This document shows positions 1-9,881 of a stretch of DNA of 64,000 nt, piece by piece. Location of the stretch: positions 1 to 64,000 of the forward strand of contig CAISTS010000055.1 in the NCBI GenBank assembly GCA_903888485.1. The letters run 5' to 3'. The translations under genes and the position numbers were made by a program. The stretch comes from an uncultured bacterium (GTDB lineage: Bacteria > Pseudomonadota > Alphaproteobacteria > Rhodospirillales > Rhodospirillaceae). Numbering within the stretch: position 1 is the stretch's first letter; each line of letters begins with the position of its first letter. The notes under the pieces were generated by a model, which saw only the letters and a program-made list of their open reading frames with translations, was not told the origin of the DNA and searched no databases.

Positions 1-936
1 GAAGAAAGCGCGCGGCGCGCCCTCATGGACGTAGACCGCCGTGGCTGCCGCCAACAGCGCGCCCAGCTCACGCCGCGGCAAGGGATCGATGAACGCGACA
101 TTCTTCCCGAGGACGCCGAGTTCGTGGGCCCGTGCTTCGAGAACTCCGCGCTCGGAACCATCGCCGGCAAGCACGAACGACACCGAAGGCGCCGCCGCGG
201 CGAGATCGAGAAGCCTCCCCAGGCTATCCGCGCTGCTCATGTGGCCCGCGTAGACCACCAGCGGTCCCTGGGCGAGATGTGCGGGCAAGGCCGGCGCATT
301 TCCGCCGCGTGTCAAAAGGGCCGTGTCGCAGCCTGCGGGGCACAGGGTGGTCTTGGCGATCCCGATGCCCTTGGCCATCAATGCCTGTTCAATCTCCGGC
401 GACAGCACGGCGATCTGCGTCGCCTTGCGCGCCGCCAGGCGGAACATTGCGCGTGACCACCATTGACCGAGGCGCGCCCCGAGCGGTGCGCCGGGCGGCG
501 CTGCATCGGGCAGCCCTTCGCGTACGTCCAGCACCAGCTGCGCGCCGCGCAGCCAGCAAAACCACAGCAGCAAAAGCGTGTTCAGCGGCCGGTCGGCCGT
601 GAGCACCACATCGATGTGTTTGATGCCCCAGACGCGCCAGCGCAGGGCGTTTGCAAAACGCGCCAGCAAGTCCGGCGGCGTGGGATGGCCGAAGCGCGCA
701 GGGTGCGGTGCTTTAACGGTTGTTACGGTGATACCATCCGTGGCCTCGGGCGCTGTGGCCGTCGTGGTCAGCACGCTGACGCGCTGGCCGCTCTGCGCGA
801 AGTGGCGTGCGAGATCGTAGCTGCGCGTGGCGCCGGGTTGGTCCGGCGTGCGGTAGACGGGATCGAGGAGAAGGATGTGCAAGGGGGCGTCGGCGGACGC
901 GCTGGACTTTGTTTCGGTGCGGGACGCAGCCTTCAT
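1..936 (-). CDS. Glycosyltransferase family 4 protein (3' end outside window)
   Basis: The frame is open from an ATG at 936 to the window edge: 312 residues with no stop, so the C-terminus is missing. The N-terminus carries a nucleotide-binding-type start (HILLLDPVYRTPDQPGATRS) followed by DLARHFAQSGQRVSVLT, the usual opening of WcaI/WbuB-like GT4 enzymes that use nucleotide sugars in cell-surface polysaccharide synthesis. A second Rossmann half begins near residue 235 with PLVVYAGHMSSADSL, then FVLAGDGSER and FIDPLPRRELGALLAA, typical of the GT-B donor domain. The sugar and acceptor cannot be told. It is followed upstream on the same strand by a polytopic membrane protein of glycosyltransferase type, so a shared polysaccharide role is possible. 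Confidence 0.85.
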   Translation of the reverse strand, partial: MKAASRTETKSSASADAPLHILLLDPVYRTPDQPGATRSYDLARHFAQSGQRVSVLTTTATAPEATDGITVTTVKAPHPARFGHPTPPDLLARFANALRWRVWGIKHIDVVLTADRPLNTLLLLWFCWLRGAQLVLDVREGLPDAAPPGAPLGARLGQWWSRAMFRLAARKATQIAVLSPEIEQALMAKGIGIAKTTLCPAGCDTALLTRGGNAPALPAHLAQGPLVVYAGHMSSADSLGRLLDLAAAAPSVSFVLAGDGSERGVLEARAHELGVLGKNVAFIDPLPRRELGALLAAATAVYVHEGAPRAFF

Positions 937-993
937 GGAGAGCGTTATACCGTTCACTGGGTCCGCTCGCCAGTGAACCCGTAGCGCTTCAAT

Positions 994-2664
994 CTATTGC
1001 ACCGCTTTGCGCCGATAGAGCCGCACCGTCGCGCCGCGATAGAGCGCCGCGCCGACCAGATCGAAGCGCGCATCGAGCGCGGCCAGCTGCGCCTTCTGAT
1101 CGATGCTGGCGTCCAACTGCAACAGCACCAGCTCGTAATCGCGGTCGAGCCAGCGCGCGAGGGTGGCATCGCTCCAGAAGGATTCCTCTTCCAGCGCCGC
1201 CTGCACGGCTTCGCGCGCCGCCCCAACCAAGCGCGGATTGATCACGCGCCGGCTGGCGGCGGGGTTAAGGCTCTGGGGCGGGAAGGGATGCTCGGCGAGG
1301 TATGCCGCATAGGGCAGCGAGGGAATCCGCTGCGTGCCCAGACTATGCAGAAGCAGGATCGGCTCGCGCGCCGGGGTGTTGGTGTTGAGCCAGCGCGCGA
1401 AGGCGTCGGCGTCGCTCGGCTCATTGGTGCGCACCGCCGCGGCCATCAGCGGCGCCGGAAACCCCTTGGCGTCGGCGCGCAGCGCCAAGAGGGGCGCGAA
1501 TGTATTGAGCGCCAGGGCAACGGCGGCGCCAACCAGAATGGCGGGCGCGGCGGAAACCTGGCTTTGCCGCGCCCGGACGGCGATCAGCGCCAAAGAGATC
1601 GCGGCGGCCAATGCGCCGATGGCGCTGAAGTAGGGCATATAGGTGGCGATACAGCGCGGGCAGTAGCCCTGTGAGCCCAGGTAGTGGGCCAGCGTCAAAA
1701 ACAGGAAGTAGAGCGGGACGATCCACAGAACCCGCAGCGCGCGCCCCGCCAGCGCAAACAGCGCGAGGGCCAGGATCAGCGTGCCGCTATAGGGCAGCAG
1801 GAAACCATCCACAAAATCGGCCGGAGCGATGCGGGCGAAGTCGGGCGCTAGGCCCGTGCCGCCCACCGTGCCGCGCTCGATCAGCGTGAAATTCGGCGCG
1901 ATAAGTCCGGCGCTCTCCAAAGCCGACCCGATCACCGGCAGGTGAAGCGCATAGAGGTGCAGGCGCTCGGGGAAACTCATCATCACGGCTGCCGTGACGG
2001 CGGCGAAAGCCGCGAGCAGGATGGCGGCATGTAACCCGCGCTGTTTGCCGATGCCGGCGATATACAAGGGCACAACGACGAGCACGCTCAGCAGCATGTT
2101 CTGGCGCGTGAGGAACATGGCGGCGCAGAGAACGCCCAAGGCGATGCTTGCAAGCGCGTGCGGTTTGCCGAGACGCGCGACGATCAGCAACACCGCGCCA
2201 AGATGCAGCATGGACGCGAACGCTGCGGGTGTCGCCGTTGCGAAGTAGAGCGCGGTCGCTGGGGTGCCGAGGAAAATCAGAACCGCCGCCGCGGCAGCCA
2301 ACGTGTTGGCGGTGAGACGCCGGCAGATCAGGAACAGCAGCAGGCCGTTAACGACACCAAAGCCCACCGACAAGAGGCGCGCGGGTATGGGGCCGAGACC
2401 GCTGGCCTGCTGCCAAAATCCGAGCAGGTAGAGGTACAGCGGCATCTGCCCTGTGGCGTCCGCGGTGGTGTAGGGCTTCACCTGCCCGCCGACGTACCAA
2501 AGGGAACGCACGACATTGGCGGCCTCGTCGGCCAGTAACGGCGCGTGCATCAGCGTCTGGTAAGCGATGCCGCCGAAGGCCAGGGCCGCTCCCAGGATCA
2601 GGGCGATGCGCGGCAGCACATCGGGCCGGGTGCGTGCGGAACCGCTGTCGGCGCTGTCGCTCAT
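994..2664 (-). CDS. Polytopic membrane protein, GT39/ArnT-like mannosyltransferase type
   Basis: A 556-residue protein with about ten hydrophobic segments (for example LALIGAALAFGG-type helix 1 and AAAAVLIFLGTPATALYF) and a soluble C-terminal third. The general plan, with an early extracytoplasmic loop holding acidic residues (ADEAANVVRSLWYVGG) followed by many helices, is that of lipid-linked-sugar transferases (GT-C, PMT/ArnT clan). I see no diagnostic motif that fixes the substrate. The start at 2664 gives MSDSADSG; an in-frame ATG at 2718 would add 18 residues with a weakly supported ribosome site. It lies 57 bp upstream of the GT4 gene on the same strand, so both may be one transcript. 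Confidence 0.6.
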   Translation of the reverse strand: MSDSADSGSARTRPDVLPRIALILGAALAFGGIAYQTLMHAPLLADEAANVVRSLWYVGGQVKPYTTADATGQMPLYLYLLGFWQQASGLGPIPARLLSVGFGVVNGLLLFLICRRLTANTLAAAAAVLIFLGTPATALYFATATPAAFASMLHLGAVLLIVARLGKPHALASIALGVLCAAMFLTRQNMLLSVLVVVPLYIAGIGKQRGLHAAILLAAFAAVTAAVMMSFPERLHLYALHLPVIGSALESAGLIAPNFTLIERGTVGGTGLAPDFARIAPADFVDGFLLPYSGTLILALALFALAGRALRVLWIVPLYFLFLTLAHYLGSQGYCPRCIATYMPYFSAIGALAAAISLALIAVRARQSQVSAAPAILVGAAVALALNTFAPLLALRADAKGFPAPLMAAAVRTNEPSDADAFARWLNTNTPAREPILLLHSLGTQRIPSLPYAAYLAEHPFPPQSLNPAASRRVINPRLVGAAREAVQAALEEESFWSDATLARWLDRDYELVLLQLDASIDQKAQLAALDARFDLVGAALYRGATVRLYRRKAVQ

Positions 2665-3035
2665 GGGCGCTCGCTCATAGATGCTCCCAATACCCGCCCG
2701 GCGTCTGAAAGCAGCCATGGCTAAAGGTCCGGATTGTGAAAATCCCCATCCCCGCTGGCCATTGTACCCGTTTCCCGGAAAGGCGCATCAAAATTCTCGG
2801 TTAGTCCATTGAAGGACAACGATTTCTTAAATTTTTCGTGGAAGGGTGGCAGGGTGCGCAGACCTCTCCGCGCTCCGGTGGAAAACCCGGCGTTTCACGC
2901 GCGGGGTTCGCCATGGACAGCTTGTTAACCAAAGATCATAATGCCCTCGATCACACGGGATTTAACGGTTCTACGAGGCTTGGCGCGCAACGGGGTCACC
3001 GCTGCGCGCGTTTGTGTTTCTAGGCCGTCATAGTC
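2665..3035. other. Divergent intergenic region
   Basis: This 371-bp stretch separates the leftward membrane-protein gene from the rightward S8 protease. It contains AT-rich patches (TTCTTAAATTTTTCG and TTGTTAACCAAAGATC) but no -35/-10 pair with good spacing that I could defend. The short open frames in it lack a ribosome site and have no recognisable protein character. Confidence 0.4.
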
Positions 3036-5165
3036 ATGTCCTCCGTTTTCCCCCGCACCCTCAGCCGTAACGTCTCGGGCTGGCTATCCGCCGCGCTGCT
3101 GGCTTTTGCCGTCAGCGCGCCTGCCGGTGCGGCCGACGTTGAGGATGCGATGAAGCGGATTGCCCGTGACGGTCATGCCCGCGTGCTGCTGCGTATGAAG
3201 GCCGATATCGGCCTTTCAAACTGGACGCCGACGCAGCCTGCTGGGCGCCAGCGCGCCGCCGTCGCCGCCGCGCTCGAGAACACCCAGCCGGCCCTGCGCC
3301 GCGCGCGGATCGCAAACTTGAAGACCTTCAGCACGCTGCCGCTGGTGGCCGCCACGGTGACGCGCGAACAGTTGCTTGAACTGGTTTCCGCGCCGGAGGT
3401 CGAGCAGGTCTATCTGGTGCAGCGCGAACGCAAGCAGCAGGACGTGCCGGCGCTTTATCGCAGCCGCGAGACCATCCAGCTAGCCACCTCGGTGCCGTCC
3501 ATCGACGTGCTGGATGCCTGGGCCAAGGGTTATGACGGCACGGGCTATTCGGTCGCCGTCATCGACGACGGTTTCAACCTCAACCACCCGATGCTGCGCG
3601 GCAAGAACGTGGGCGATGCCTGCTTCAGCCCGACGTACGAGACCGCGAAGTCCAACTGCCCGTCGGGCCAGACGCCGCAGATCGGCACGGGCGCGGCGTC
3701 CAACTGCCCGGTGGGGCGTTGCAACCACGGCACCGGTGTCGCTTCCATCGCCATCGGAAACGACGGCGCCAATTATGGCGTCGCGCGCGGCGCCAAGCTG
3801 GTGCCCATCGACGTCTTCTCGACCGAGACCAGCGTGGCGGAATGCGCCCCGGAAGCCGCGCCGTGTGAGCTTACGGACTCGCTCGCGGTGCTTGATGCGC
3901 TCAACTACATCAATGAAAACGCCGCGGCGCTGAAGATCGCGGCGGTGAACCTCAGCTTCGGCGGCGTGGCCCGCGACGGTTACTGCGATGATGATCCACG
4001 CAAGGGCGTCATCGATATGCTGCGCCAAAAGGGGATTGCCGTCGCCGCGGCAGCCAGCAACGAAGGCCTCACCGGCAAGATCAGCCCGCCGGCCTGTATC
4101 TCCTCGGCCATCGGTGTCGGCGCCACCAATGACGGCACGACCGTCGCGACGTTCTCCAATTTCGCCGCCACGCTTGATGTGATGGCGCCCGGCGTCAGCA
4201 TTCAGGCGGCTGCCGGCAGCGGCGTGGGCCTTTCAACCACCAACGGCACCTCAGCCGCCGCGCCGCACGTGGCCGGCGCCTGGGCGGTGATGCGCTCGGC
4301 ATTCCCGCAAGCAAGCTTCGACCAGTTGGAAACCGCTCTCAAGCAGACCGGTCTGCCGGTGACACGTGTTGGATCGGGCGTAAGCCTTCCCAAAATCCAG
4401 GTGATGAGCGCCATCAACCGCTTGCAGGGCCGCGATCGGCGTGTGTTCAACAACATGGTCAGCTCGAGCGCGCCGGCGCTCGGTCAATCGTTCTTGCGCT
4501 TCTTCAACAACTCAACCGCCTCCGGCACGGTCACGGTCACCTTGCGCGACAGTTCTTCCGGCGTTGTCGTCGGCACCTGGACCAGTCCGGTGATCCCGCC
4601 GCAGGCTTCGCCGCAGATCGCCGTCGAGACCATCGAGCGCGAGGCCTCGCCGGTCAGCGCGCAGCTGCCGGTGCGGGGAGTGCGCACCTACTTCAACATC
4701 GACGTCACCAGCCCCTTCCGTGGCTACATGCAGCACGTGCTGTGGGCGCGCGCCGGCGGCGTGTTCGCCAACCTGTCGAGCTGCGCCAGCGGCTTCGCCG
4801 ACGACGCGTCGGTGCTTCTGAACGTGCACGCCTCGACCAACAGCAGCTATGGTTCGCGCATCCGCATCGTCAACACGGGCGCCAACCCCGATGTGGCGCA
4901 GCTCTCGTTTTACAATCCCGTTAGCGGCGCGGAGATTGCGCAGTGGACCAGTCCACAAATCGCGCCGGGAGCGTCGCTTGAGGTGACCGCCGATGACCTC
5001 GAAGCCCAGATCGGCGCGCTACGTCTCAGCGGCGATACGCTGCTGCAGTACAACGTGCGCCTATCGAACCTGTCGGGCTATCTCCAACACGTGGTCGAGA
5101 ACAGCGCGGTCGGTGCACTGGTCGACATGTCGTCGAAATGCGACCTGGGTGTGGCGAGTAACTAG
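3036..5165 (+). CDS. Secreted S8 (subtilisin-type) serine protease with two C-terminal Cys-bounded modules
   Basis: A 709-residue secreted protease. Residues 1-33 form a signal peptide (LSAALLAFAVSAPAGA). The subtilase triad is complete: Asp177 in VAVIDDGF, His231 in NHGTGVAS and Ser406 in NGTSAAAPHVAG, with oxyanion Asn342. Residues 34-150 look like an inhibitor-type propeptide. After the catalytic domain come two beta-rich modules: A (about 480-583), with QSFLRFFNN, GTWTSPVIPP, GYMQHVLW and a terminal SSC; and B (about 590-702), with RIRIVNTG, QWTSPQIAP, GYLQHVV and a terminal SSKC. The same A and B modules occur twice in the secreted protein at 56107-58572, so they are probably surface, export or substrate-binding units. 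Two hairpins follow the stop. Confidence 0.9.
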   Translation: MSSVFPRTLSRNVSGWLSAALLAFAVSAPAGAADVEDAMKRIARDGHARVLLRMKADIGLSNWTPTQPAGRQRAAVAAALENTQPALRRARIANLKTFSTLPLVAATVTREQLLELVSAPEVEQVYLVQRERKQQDVPALYRSRETIQLATSVPSIDVLDAWAKGYDGTGYSVAVIDDGFNLNHPMLRGKNVGDACFSPTYETAKSNCPSGQTPQIGTGAASNCPVGRCNHGTGVASIAIGNDGANYGVARGAKLVPIDVFSTETSVAECAPEAAPCELTDSLAVLDALNYINENAAALKIAAVNLSFGGVARDGYCDDDPRKGVIDMLRQKGIAVAAAASNEGLTGKISPPACISSAIGVGATNDGTTVATFSNFAATLDVMAPGVSIQAAAGSGVGLSTTNGTSAAAPHVAGAWAVMRSAFPQASFDQLETALKQTGLPVTRVGSGVSLPKIQVMSAINRLQGRDRRVFNNMVSSSAPALGQSFLRFFNNSTASGTVTVTLRDSSSGVVVGTWTSPVIPPQASPQIAVETIEREASPVSAQLPVRGVRTYFNIDVTSPFRGYMQHVLWARAGGVFANLSSCASGFADDASVLLNVHASTNSSYGSRIRIVNTGANPDVAQLSFYNPVSGAEIAQWTSPQIAPGASLEVTADDLEAQIGALRLSGDTLLQYNVRLSNLSGYLQHVVENSAVGALVDMSSKCDLGVASN

Positions 5166-5172
5166 CCGCGCC

Positions 5173-5190
5173 GCCGGCCGAAGCCGGCAA
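5173..5190 (+). terminator. Hairpin after S8 protease gene
   Basis: GCCGGC-CGAA-GCCGGC forms a perfect 6-bp stem eight bases after the protease stop and is followed by an A-rich run. It lacks a U-tract, so it may stabilise or pause rather than terminate. Confidence 0.35.
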
Positions 5191-5199
5191 ACCTAAAAT

Positions 5200-5222
5200 A
5201 AGCGCGGGGACTACCCGCGCTT
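5200..5222 (-). terminator. Terminator of the DUF2937 gene, between convergent genes
   Basis: AAGCGCGGG and CCCGCGCTT form a 9-bp stem with a 5-base loop that contains the DUF2937 stop codon. Read leftward, the stem is followed by ATTTTAGG, giving a weak U-tract, so it suits the leftward transcript and could also stop the protease transcript. Confidence 0.5.
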
Positions 5223-5699
5223 GCGGAACTTGCGCTGGCGCGGTTCGGTGAGCAGCAAAATCGGCAGCTTCACGAACTCATAAACCAGGAAGCCCAGGAT
5301 CATCGCCATGGCGATGTAGAAGATGCTGTCGCTGGACGTCGGCAGCATCGGCACGAAGTCGCGCCACGTGCCTTCGAGCATGACCGGGTCGGCGTGACGG
5401 AGCAGCATGAATGGCTTAGCGATGACGTTAGAATCGACGATGGCCTGATAGGCATCCTGCAGCGCTTTGACGCGCGCCTCTGCCTCCGCCTTCAGTTCCT
5501 TCTGCACAGCTTCGCTCATCAATTGATAGCGTAGCCCGGTGGTGACGGCCGTCAGTTGCCGTTTGGCCTCATCGAGGGCCCCGCCCAGGCGCTGCACGTA
5601 CTGCACCATGAAGGCCTGTGCCTGGCTCGCGGCAATGCCCGCCGCCGCCACGACCACGGCCCCAATAAAAGTATCAATCTTGCGCCAAATCCAATCCAC
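5211..5699 (-). CDS. DUF2937 family membrane protein
   Basis: The protein has an N-terminal hydrophobic segment (FIGAVVVAAAGIAAS), the QYVQRLGGALDEAKRQL stretch I associate with DUF2937, a helical middle rich in Glu, Ala and Lys, and a second membrane segment near the C-terminus (IFYIAMAMILGFLVYEF). Function is unknown in the family as far as I know. I prefer a GTG start at 5699 (VDWIWRKID, with GGGACTTAAGGGC upstream). An in-frame ATG at 5780 would leave only five bases to the divergent queA and an N-terminus without family character. The gene runs divergently from queA and convergently with the protease gene. Confidence 0.65.
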   Translation of the reverse strand: MDWIWRKIDTFIGAVVVAAAGIAASQAQAFMVQYVQRLGGALDEAKRQLTAVTTGLRYQLMSEAVQKELKAEAEARVKALQDAYQAIVDSNVIAKPFMLLRHADPVMLEGTWRDFVPMLPTSSDSIFYIAMAMILGFLVYEFVKLPILLLTEPRQRKFRKRG

Positions 5700-5785
5700 G
5701 CCCTTAAGTCCCCACTGCTCCGTCTTTGCATTCTTCGGCCCGTTGACTATAAGGCCGCATCCCGAAGTTCGTAAGAGCATGCAGC

Positions 5786-6811
5786 ATGCGCGTTGATCTG
5801 TTCGATTTCGCCTTGCCGCCCGAGCGTATTGCCGCCCGTCCCGCCGTTCCGCGCGACGCCGCGCGTCTTTTGCACGTACCTGCGCAAAATCTCGTCGACA
5901 GCACCGTGAAGGCCCTGCCGCAGCTTCTCCGGCGCGGAGATATCATGGTCTTCAACGACACCCGTGTATTCCCCGCACGCCTTCTGGGGCGGCGCGGGGC
6001 CGCGGCCGTCGAGATACTCTTGCATAAGCAACGAACGCCTGAGACGTGGCAGGGGTTCGCGCGTCCGGCGAAGCGGTTGAAGCCGGGCCAGATCGTGGAA
6101 ATCCCCGGCGGACTGGCCGCGGAGGTCATGGACCGCGAAGGCCCCTTCGTGACCGTGCGCTTCAATCTCGCGGGCGCCGCGCTCATGGCCAAGCTCGGTG
6201 AAGTGGGCCACATCCCGCTGCCGCCCTATATTCAACGCCCCGACGACGCCCAGGACCGCAGCGACTATCAAACCGTTTATGCCGCCCGCGAGGGGGCCAT
6301 TGCGGCGCCTACGGCGGGGCTTCACTTCACGCCGGAGTTGATCGCCGCGCTGGATGCTGCCGGCATTGCGCGCGTGCATGTGACGCTGCATGTGGGTGCA
6401 GGCACGTTCCTGCCGGTCTCGGCCGAAGACACCAAGGACCACGTCATGCACGCCGAGTGGGGCGAGATCACGCCCGCGGCCGCCGACGCTATCAACGCCG
6501 CGCGCGCTAAGGGTGGCCGTGTTGTCGCCGTCGGCACCACGGCGCTGCGCCTGATCGAGACTGCTGCCGGCGAGAACGGGATCATCGCGCCCTATTGCGG
6601 AGAGACCGCTATCTTCATCACCCCGGGGGTCCCCATCCGCGGCGCCGACCTGCTCATGACCAACTTCCATCTGCCGCGTTCGACGCTGTTCATGCTGGTC
6701 TGCGCTTTCGCCGGCACGGAACGCATGCACGCGGCCTACGCCCATGCTATTGCATCGGGCTACCGCTTCTATTCCTACGGCGACGCCAGCCTGCTCGAAC
6801 GCGCATCATGA
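5786..6811 (+). CDS. queA: S-adenosylmethionine:tRNA ribosyltransferase-isomerase
   Basis: QueA transfers and isomerises the ribosyl part of S-adenosylmethionine onto preQ1-modified tRNA to make epoxyqueuosine. The 341-residue product has the family start [16 protein letters not shown], the conserved [11 protein letters not shown] and [17 protein letters not shown] blocks, [14 protein letters not shown], and a C-terminal [17 protein letters not shown]. Length matches the family. Its TGA overlaps the tgt ATG by 4 bp (ATGA), and queG follows, so all later steps of queuosine synthesis on tRNA are in one operon. No riboswitch-like element is visible in the short region before it. Confidence 0.97.
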   Translation: MRVDLFDFALPPERIAARPAVPRDAARLLHVPAQNLVDSTVKALPQLLRRGDIMVFNDTRVFPARLLGRRGAAAVEILLHKQRTPETWQGFARPAKRLKPGQIVEIPGGLAAEVMDREGPFVTVRFNLAGAALMAKLGEVGHIPLPPYIQRPDDAQDRSDYQTVYAAREGAIAAPTAGLHFTPELIAALDAAGIARVHVTLHVGAGTFLPVSAEDTKDHVMHAEWGEITPAAADAINAARAKGGRVVAVGTTALRLIETAAGENGIIAPYCGETAIFITPGVPIRGADLLMTNFHLPRSTLFMLVCAFAGTERMHAAYAHAIASGYRFYSYGDASLLERAS

Positions 6812-7953
6812 CCGTCGCATTTTCCTACGAACTTCTTGCCAGCGATGGCCATGCGCGCCGTGGTCGCATCGCGACGGCCCATGGCGCGATTGACACGCCG
6901 GCCTTCATGCCCGTGGGCACCGCGGGCACAGTCAAAGCGATGTTCCCAGAGACGGTCGCCTCCACCGGCGCGCAGATCGTACTCGGCAACACCTATCACC
7001 TCATGCTGCGCCCGGGCGCGGAACGCATCGCCGCACTCGGTGGTTTGCGCCGCTTCATGAACTGGCCGGGTCCGGTGCTCACGGATTCGGGCGGCTTTCA
7101 GGTGATGTCGCTCGCCAAGCTGCGCAAGATGAAAGAGGACGGCGTCACTTTTCAGTCGCACATCGACGGCTCAAAGCATCACCTCTCGCCTGAGCGTTCG
7201 ATCCAGATTCAACACGCGCTCGATTCCACCATCACCATGGCCTTCGACGAGTGCACACCGTTCCCCGCCGAGAAGGACGAGGTCGCCGAGAGCATGCGCA
7301 TGTCCATGCGCTGGGCACGGCGTTCGAAGGACGCCTTCGTCGCACGGCCGGGCTATGCACTGTTCGGCATTGTGCAGGGCGGGATTCACGAAGATCTGCG
7401 CGCCGAATCCGCCGCAGCGCTGCAGGAAATCGGCTTCGACGGTTATGCCGTGGGCGGCCTTGCCGTGGGCGAGGGCCAGGAGCTGATGTTCGCAACGCTG
7501 GGCCACACCATCCCGCACCTGCCGGCGGACAAGCCGCGCTATCTCATGGGCGTCGGCAAGCCGCTCGATATTCTCGGCGCGGTGATGCGCGGCTGCGATA
7601 TGTTCGACTGCGTGTTGCCGACCCGCTCGGGGCGCACGGCGCAGGCCTTCACGCGTCATGGCACGCTCAACATGCGCAACGCGCGCCACGCGGGCGATGC
7701 GCGCCCGCTCGATGAGAGCGTTGATTGTCCGGCCAGCCGCATCTATAGCCGCGCTTACTATCATCACCTCATCCGTTGCGATGAGGTGCTTGGGCTCATG
7801 CTGCTGTCCTGGCACAACGTCGCCTTCTACCAGCAAATCATGCGCGATATGCGCGAGGCCATCGCGGCGGGCAACCTCGCGGCATATGCTGCCTCTTTCG
7901 CCGCCGATCAAGCGCGCGGTGATGTCGATCCCGAAGATGACCCCGGCGCCTGA
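6808..7953 (+). CDS. tgt: Queuine/preQ1 tRNA-guanine transglycosylase with altered zinc motif
   Basis: Tgt swaps guanine-34 of GUN-anticodon tRNAs for preQ1. The 381-residue product shows [13 protein letters not shown], the nucleophile-region motif [13 protein letters not shown], the substrate loop GIVQGG and [18 protein letters not shown] with the catalytic Asp. The ATG at 6808 lies in the queA stop (ATGA). An extended frame back to 6595 exists but runs inside queA. Oddity: the usual CxCxxC zinc motif before YSRAYxHHL reads VDCPAS here, so two of three zinc cysteines are absent, while the later His (SWHN) is kept. Either the enzyme binds zinc differently or does without. The operon context argues that it is functional. 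Confidence 0.95.
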   Translation: MTVAFSYELLASDGHARRGRIATAHGAIDTPAFMPVGTAGTVKAMFPETVASTGAQIVLGNTYHLMLRPGAERIAALGGLRRFMNWPGPVLTDSGGFQVMSLAKLRKMKEDGVTFQSHIDGSKHHLSPERSIQIQHALDSTITMAFDECTPFPAEKDEVAESMRMSMRWARRSKDAFVARPGYALFGIVQGGIHEDLRAESAAALQEIGFDGYAVGGLAVGEGQELMFATLGHTIPHLPADKPRYLMGVGKPLDILGAVMRGCDMFDCVLPTRSGRTAQAFTRHGTLNMRNARHAGDARPLDESVDCPASRIYSRAYYHHLIRCDEVLGLMLLSWHNVAFYQQIMRDMREAIAAGNLAAYAASFAADQARGDVDPEDDPGA

Positions 7954-9049
7954 CCGCGAGGCGATCCGCGCCGAGGCCCGCGCGCAGGGCTTTGATGTGG
8001 TACGCTTTGCACGCGCCGAAACCGCCGAACAAACCCGCATCCATTTCGCCAAATTTATCGCCGAAGGCATGCACGGCGATATGGGTTGGATGGAGGCCAA
8101 TGCCGACCGCCGCGCCGATCCCAAGGTGCTGTGGCCTGAAGCGCGCACCGTGATCATGGTGGGCCTCAACTATGGCCCTTCCGGCGATCCGCGCGAAACC
8201 CTCAAAGATCCCGGTGCGGCGTCCATGAGCGTCTATGCGCGCAACCGCGATTACCACGACGTCTTGAAAAAACGCCTCAAGCGCTTTGCCACTTGGCTGG
8301 CGGAGTGGTCCGAGGTGAAGCTCTTCGTCGATACCGCACCCGTGTTGGAAAAGCCGCTGGCGCAAGCTGCCGGTCTCGGCTGGCAGGGCAAGCACACTAA
8401 TCTGGTCTCACGCGATTTCGGCTCCTGGTTGTTCCTGGGCGAGGTCTTCACGACCCTCGCCATTGCACCCGACGATGCAGAACCCGACCATTGCGGTGCG
8501 TGCCACGCGTGTCTCGACATCTGCCCGACGCAGGCCTTCACCGGCCCCTACAAGCTCGATGCGCGCCGCTGCATCTCGTATCTGACCATTGAGCACAAGG
8601 GCCCGATCGCGCGCGAACTGCGGCCCATGCTGGCAAATCGCATCTATGGCTGCGACGACTGCCTTGCGGTTTGTCCGTGGAACAAGTTCGCGCGCGCCAC
8701 CGCCGAAGCCGATTTTCTGCCGCGCGCCGCGCTCACAACGCCGCGGCTGAAAGACTTCATCGGATTGGATGACGCCGCTTTCCGTACGCTCTTCTCAGGC
8801 TCGCCGGTCAAGCGCATCGGCCGCGCGCGGTTCATCAGGAATGTATTGATGGCCGTCGGAAACAGCGGCGACGGCGCTTTTGTACCGGACGTCGAGAAGC
8901 TGCTTAGTGACGAATCACCGCTGGTGCGCGGAGCGGCAATCTGGGCGTTGGGGCGGCTCGCACCCGCCGCCGCACGATCACGGCGACATGACGCCCTCGC
9001 AAGGGAAGACGACGCTTCCGTGCGCTCGGAATGGTTGGCCGAGGTTTAG
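7922..9049 (+). CDS. queG: Epoxyqueuosine reductase
   Basis: QueG removes the epoxide oxygen in the last step of queuosine synthesis, using cobalamin and two [4Fe-4S] clusters. The product of about 375 residues has FTTLAIAPD, the cluster motifs [16 protein letters not shown] and [14 protein letters not shown], and a C-terminal HEAT-like segment ([15 protein letters not shown]). Two in-frame ATGs are possible, 7922 (MSIPKM) and 7937 (MTPAPD); both overlap the tgt 3' end, consistent with translational coupling. The length agrees with family members that carry the C-terminal HEAT repeat. Confidence 0.95.
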   Translation: MSIPKMTPAPDREAIRAEARAQGFDVVRFARAETAEQTRIHFAKFIAEGMHGDMGWMEANADRRADPKVLWPEARTVIMVGLNYGPSGDPRETLKDPGAASMSVYARNRDYHDVLKKRLKRFATWLAEWSEVKLFVDTAPVLEKPLAQAAGLGWQGKHTNLVSRDFGSWLFLGEVFTTLAIAPDDAEPDHCGACHACLDICPTQAFTGPYKLDARRCISYLTIEHKGPIARELRPMLANRIYGCDDCLAVCPWNKFARATAEADFLPRAALTTPRLKDFIGLDDAAFRTLFSGSPVKRIGRARFIRNVLMAVGNSGDGAFVPDVEKLLSDESPLVRGAAIWALGRLAPAAARSRRHDALAREDDASVRSEWLAEV

Positions 9050-9130
9050 AGCGCGTCCGCTTCTCGGGCACGATCCAACAAAACATTCTGTTTCCCCCGG
9101 CCTAACCGACCATCCCCCCGGACGGCGGTA

Positions 9131-9520
9131 TTACTGCTGCACCGCAAGCGCGCGGGCCAGCTGGCTCAGCGCTTCTTGGTGCTTCTGGTTGCCGATGCTG
9201 GCGAAGTTGCGCGCGAGCTCGAGGCACATGCGTTGCCGCGGATTCATCGCATCCTCTTCGGCGGCTTCGAGGCCTTCGAAGAAATAGGTGATCGGGACAT
9301 TGAGTACGCGGGTGATCTCGTACAGGCGCCCGGCCGAGATGCGATTGATGCCGCGCTCGTATTTGTGGGCCTGCTGATAGGTGACGCCGATCATGTCAGC
9401 CATCTGCTGCTGGGACAGGCCCAGCATGATGCGCCGTTCGCGGATGCGCGCGCCGACATGGCGGTCGATCGAACTGGCCCGATTCGCGGGCGCCGCTTTG
9501 ATGGTAGCTCCACCGTCCAT
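9131..9520 (-). CDS. XRE-family helix-turn-helix regulator
   Basis: A 129-residue DNA-binding protein. Residues about 20-80 hold a Cro/CI helix-turn-helix: IRERRIMLGLSQQQMADMIG with recognition helix YQQAHKYERGINRIS, then LYEITRVLNVPITYFFEGL. This arrangement belongs to a group of small regulators found in several copies in alphaproteobacteria. I chose the ATG at 9520 (MDGGATIK) because GGGGA lies about ten bases upstream. The open frame reaches back to 9649, but those residues have no domain character. A small inverted repeat (ACACA-CGGA-TGTGT, 9551-9564) sits just upstream and may be its own operator. Targets are unknown. Confidence 0.8.
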   Translation of the reverse strand: MDGGATIKAAPANRASSIDRHVGARIRERRIMLGLSQQQMADMIGVTYQQAHKYERGINRISAGRLYEITRVLNVPITYFFEGLEAAEEDAMNPRQRMCLELARNFASIGNQKHQEALSQLARALAVQQ

Positions 9521-9881
9521 TGTGACTGAATCCCCAACCTGGAGTGTTAAACACACGGATGTGTAATGTCCGTTCCGCCTGCCAACGGCGAGGTCCCCAC
9601 CCGCTGCCGACACCGAGGATTGTAAGAAACGCCTTCCGGCTTTACTCAAAGTTTCTTGTAAAAAATTGTTATTTCACGTTATGCGATTGTTAAAAATATG
9701 ACTCTGCTCATGAATCCAGACTACGGCCCTGCAGCGGGCCTTTAAATTCAACCGCTGGCTCAATTTTCCGGACATCGCCCCGGCGCAGATCATCCCAAGG
9801 CCGCGCGCGTGTTTCACGCTCGGCGCTGTAACAACCGTCGGTCGATTTAATAATTTAACGGGAAGGTTGAAAAGAAGACGG
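9521..9881. other. Intergenic region between phaR and the XRE gene
   Basis: This 361-bp stretch has no gene I can support. It holds the inverted repeat ACACA-CGGA-TGTGT at 9551-9564 just upstream of the XRE gene, an AT-rich tract (9655-9700) that may contain its promoter, and a short GC hairpin (GGCCC-TGCAGC-GGGCC) at 9725-9740. Confidence 0.4.

Noticed and set aside
2838-3023. 61-codon frame before the S8 protease
   Set aside because: No ribosome site, and the product has no recognisable character.
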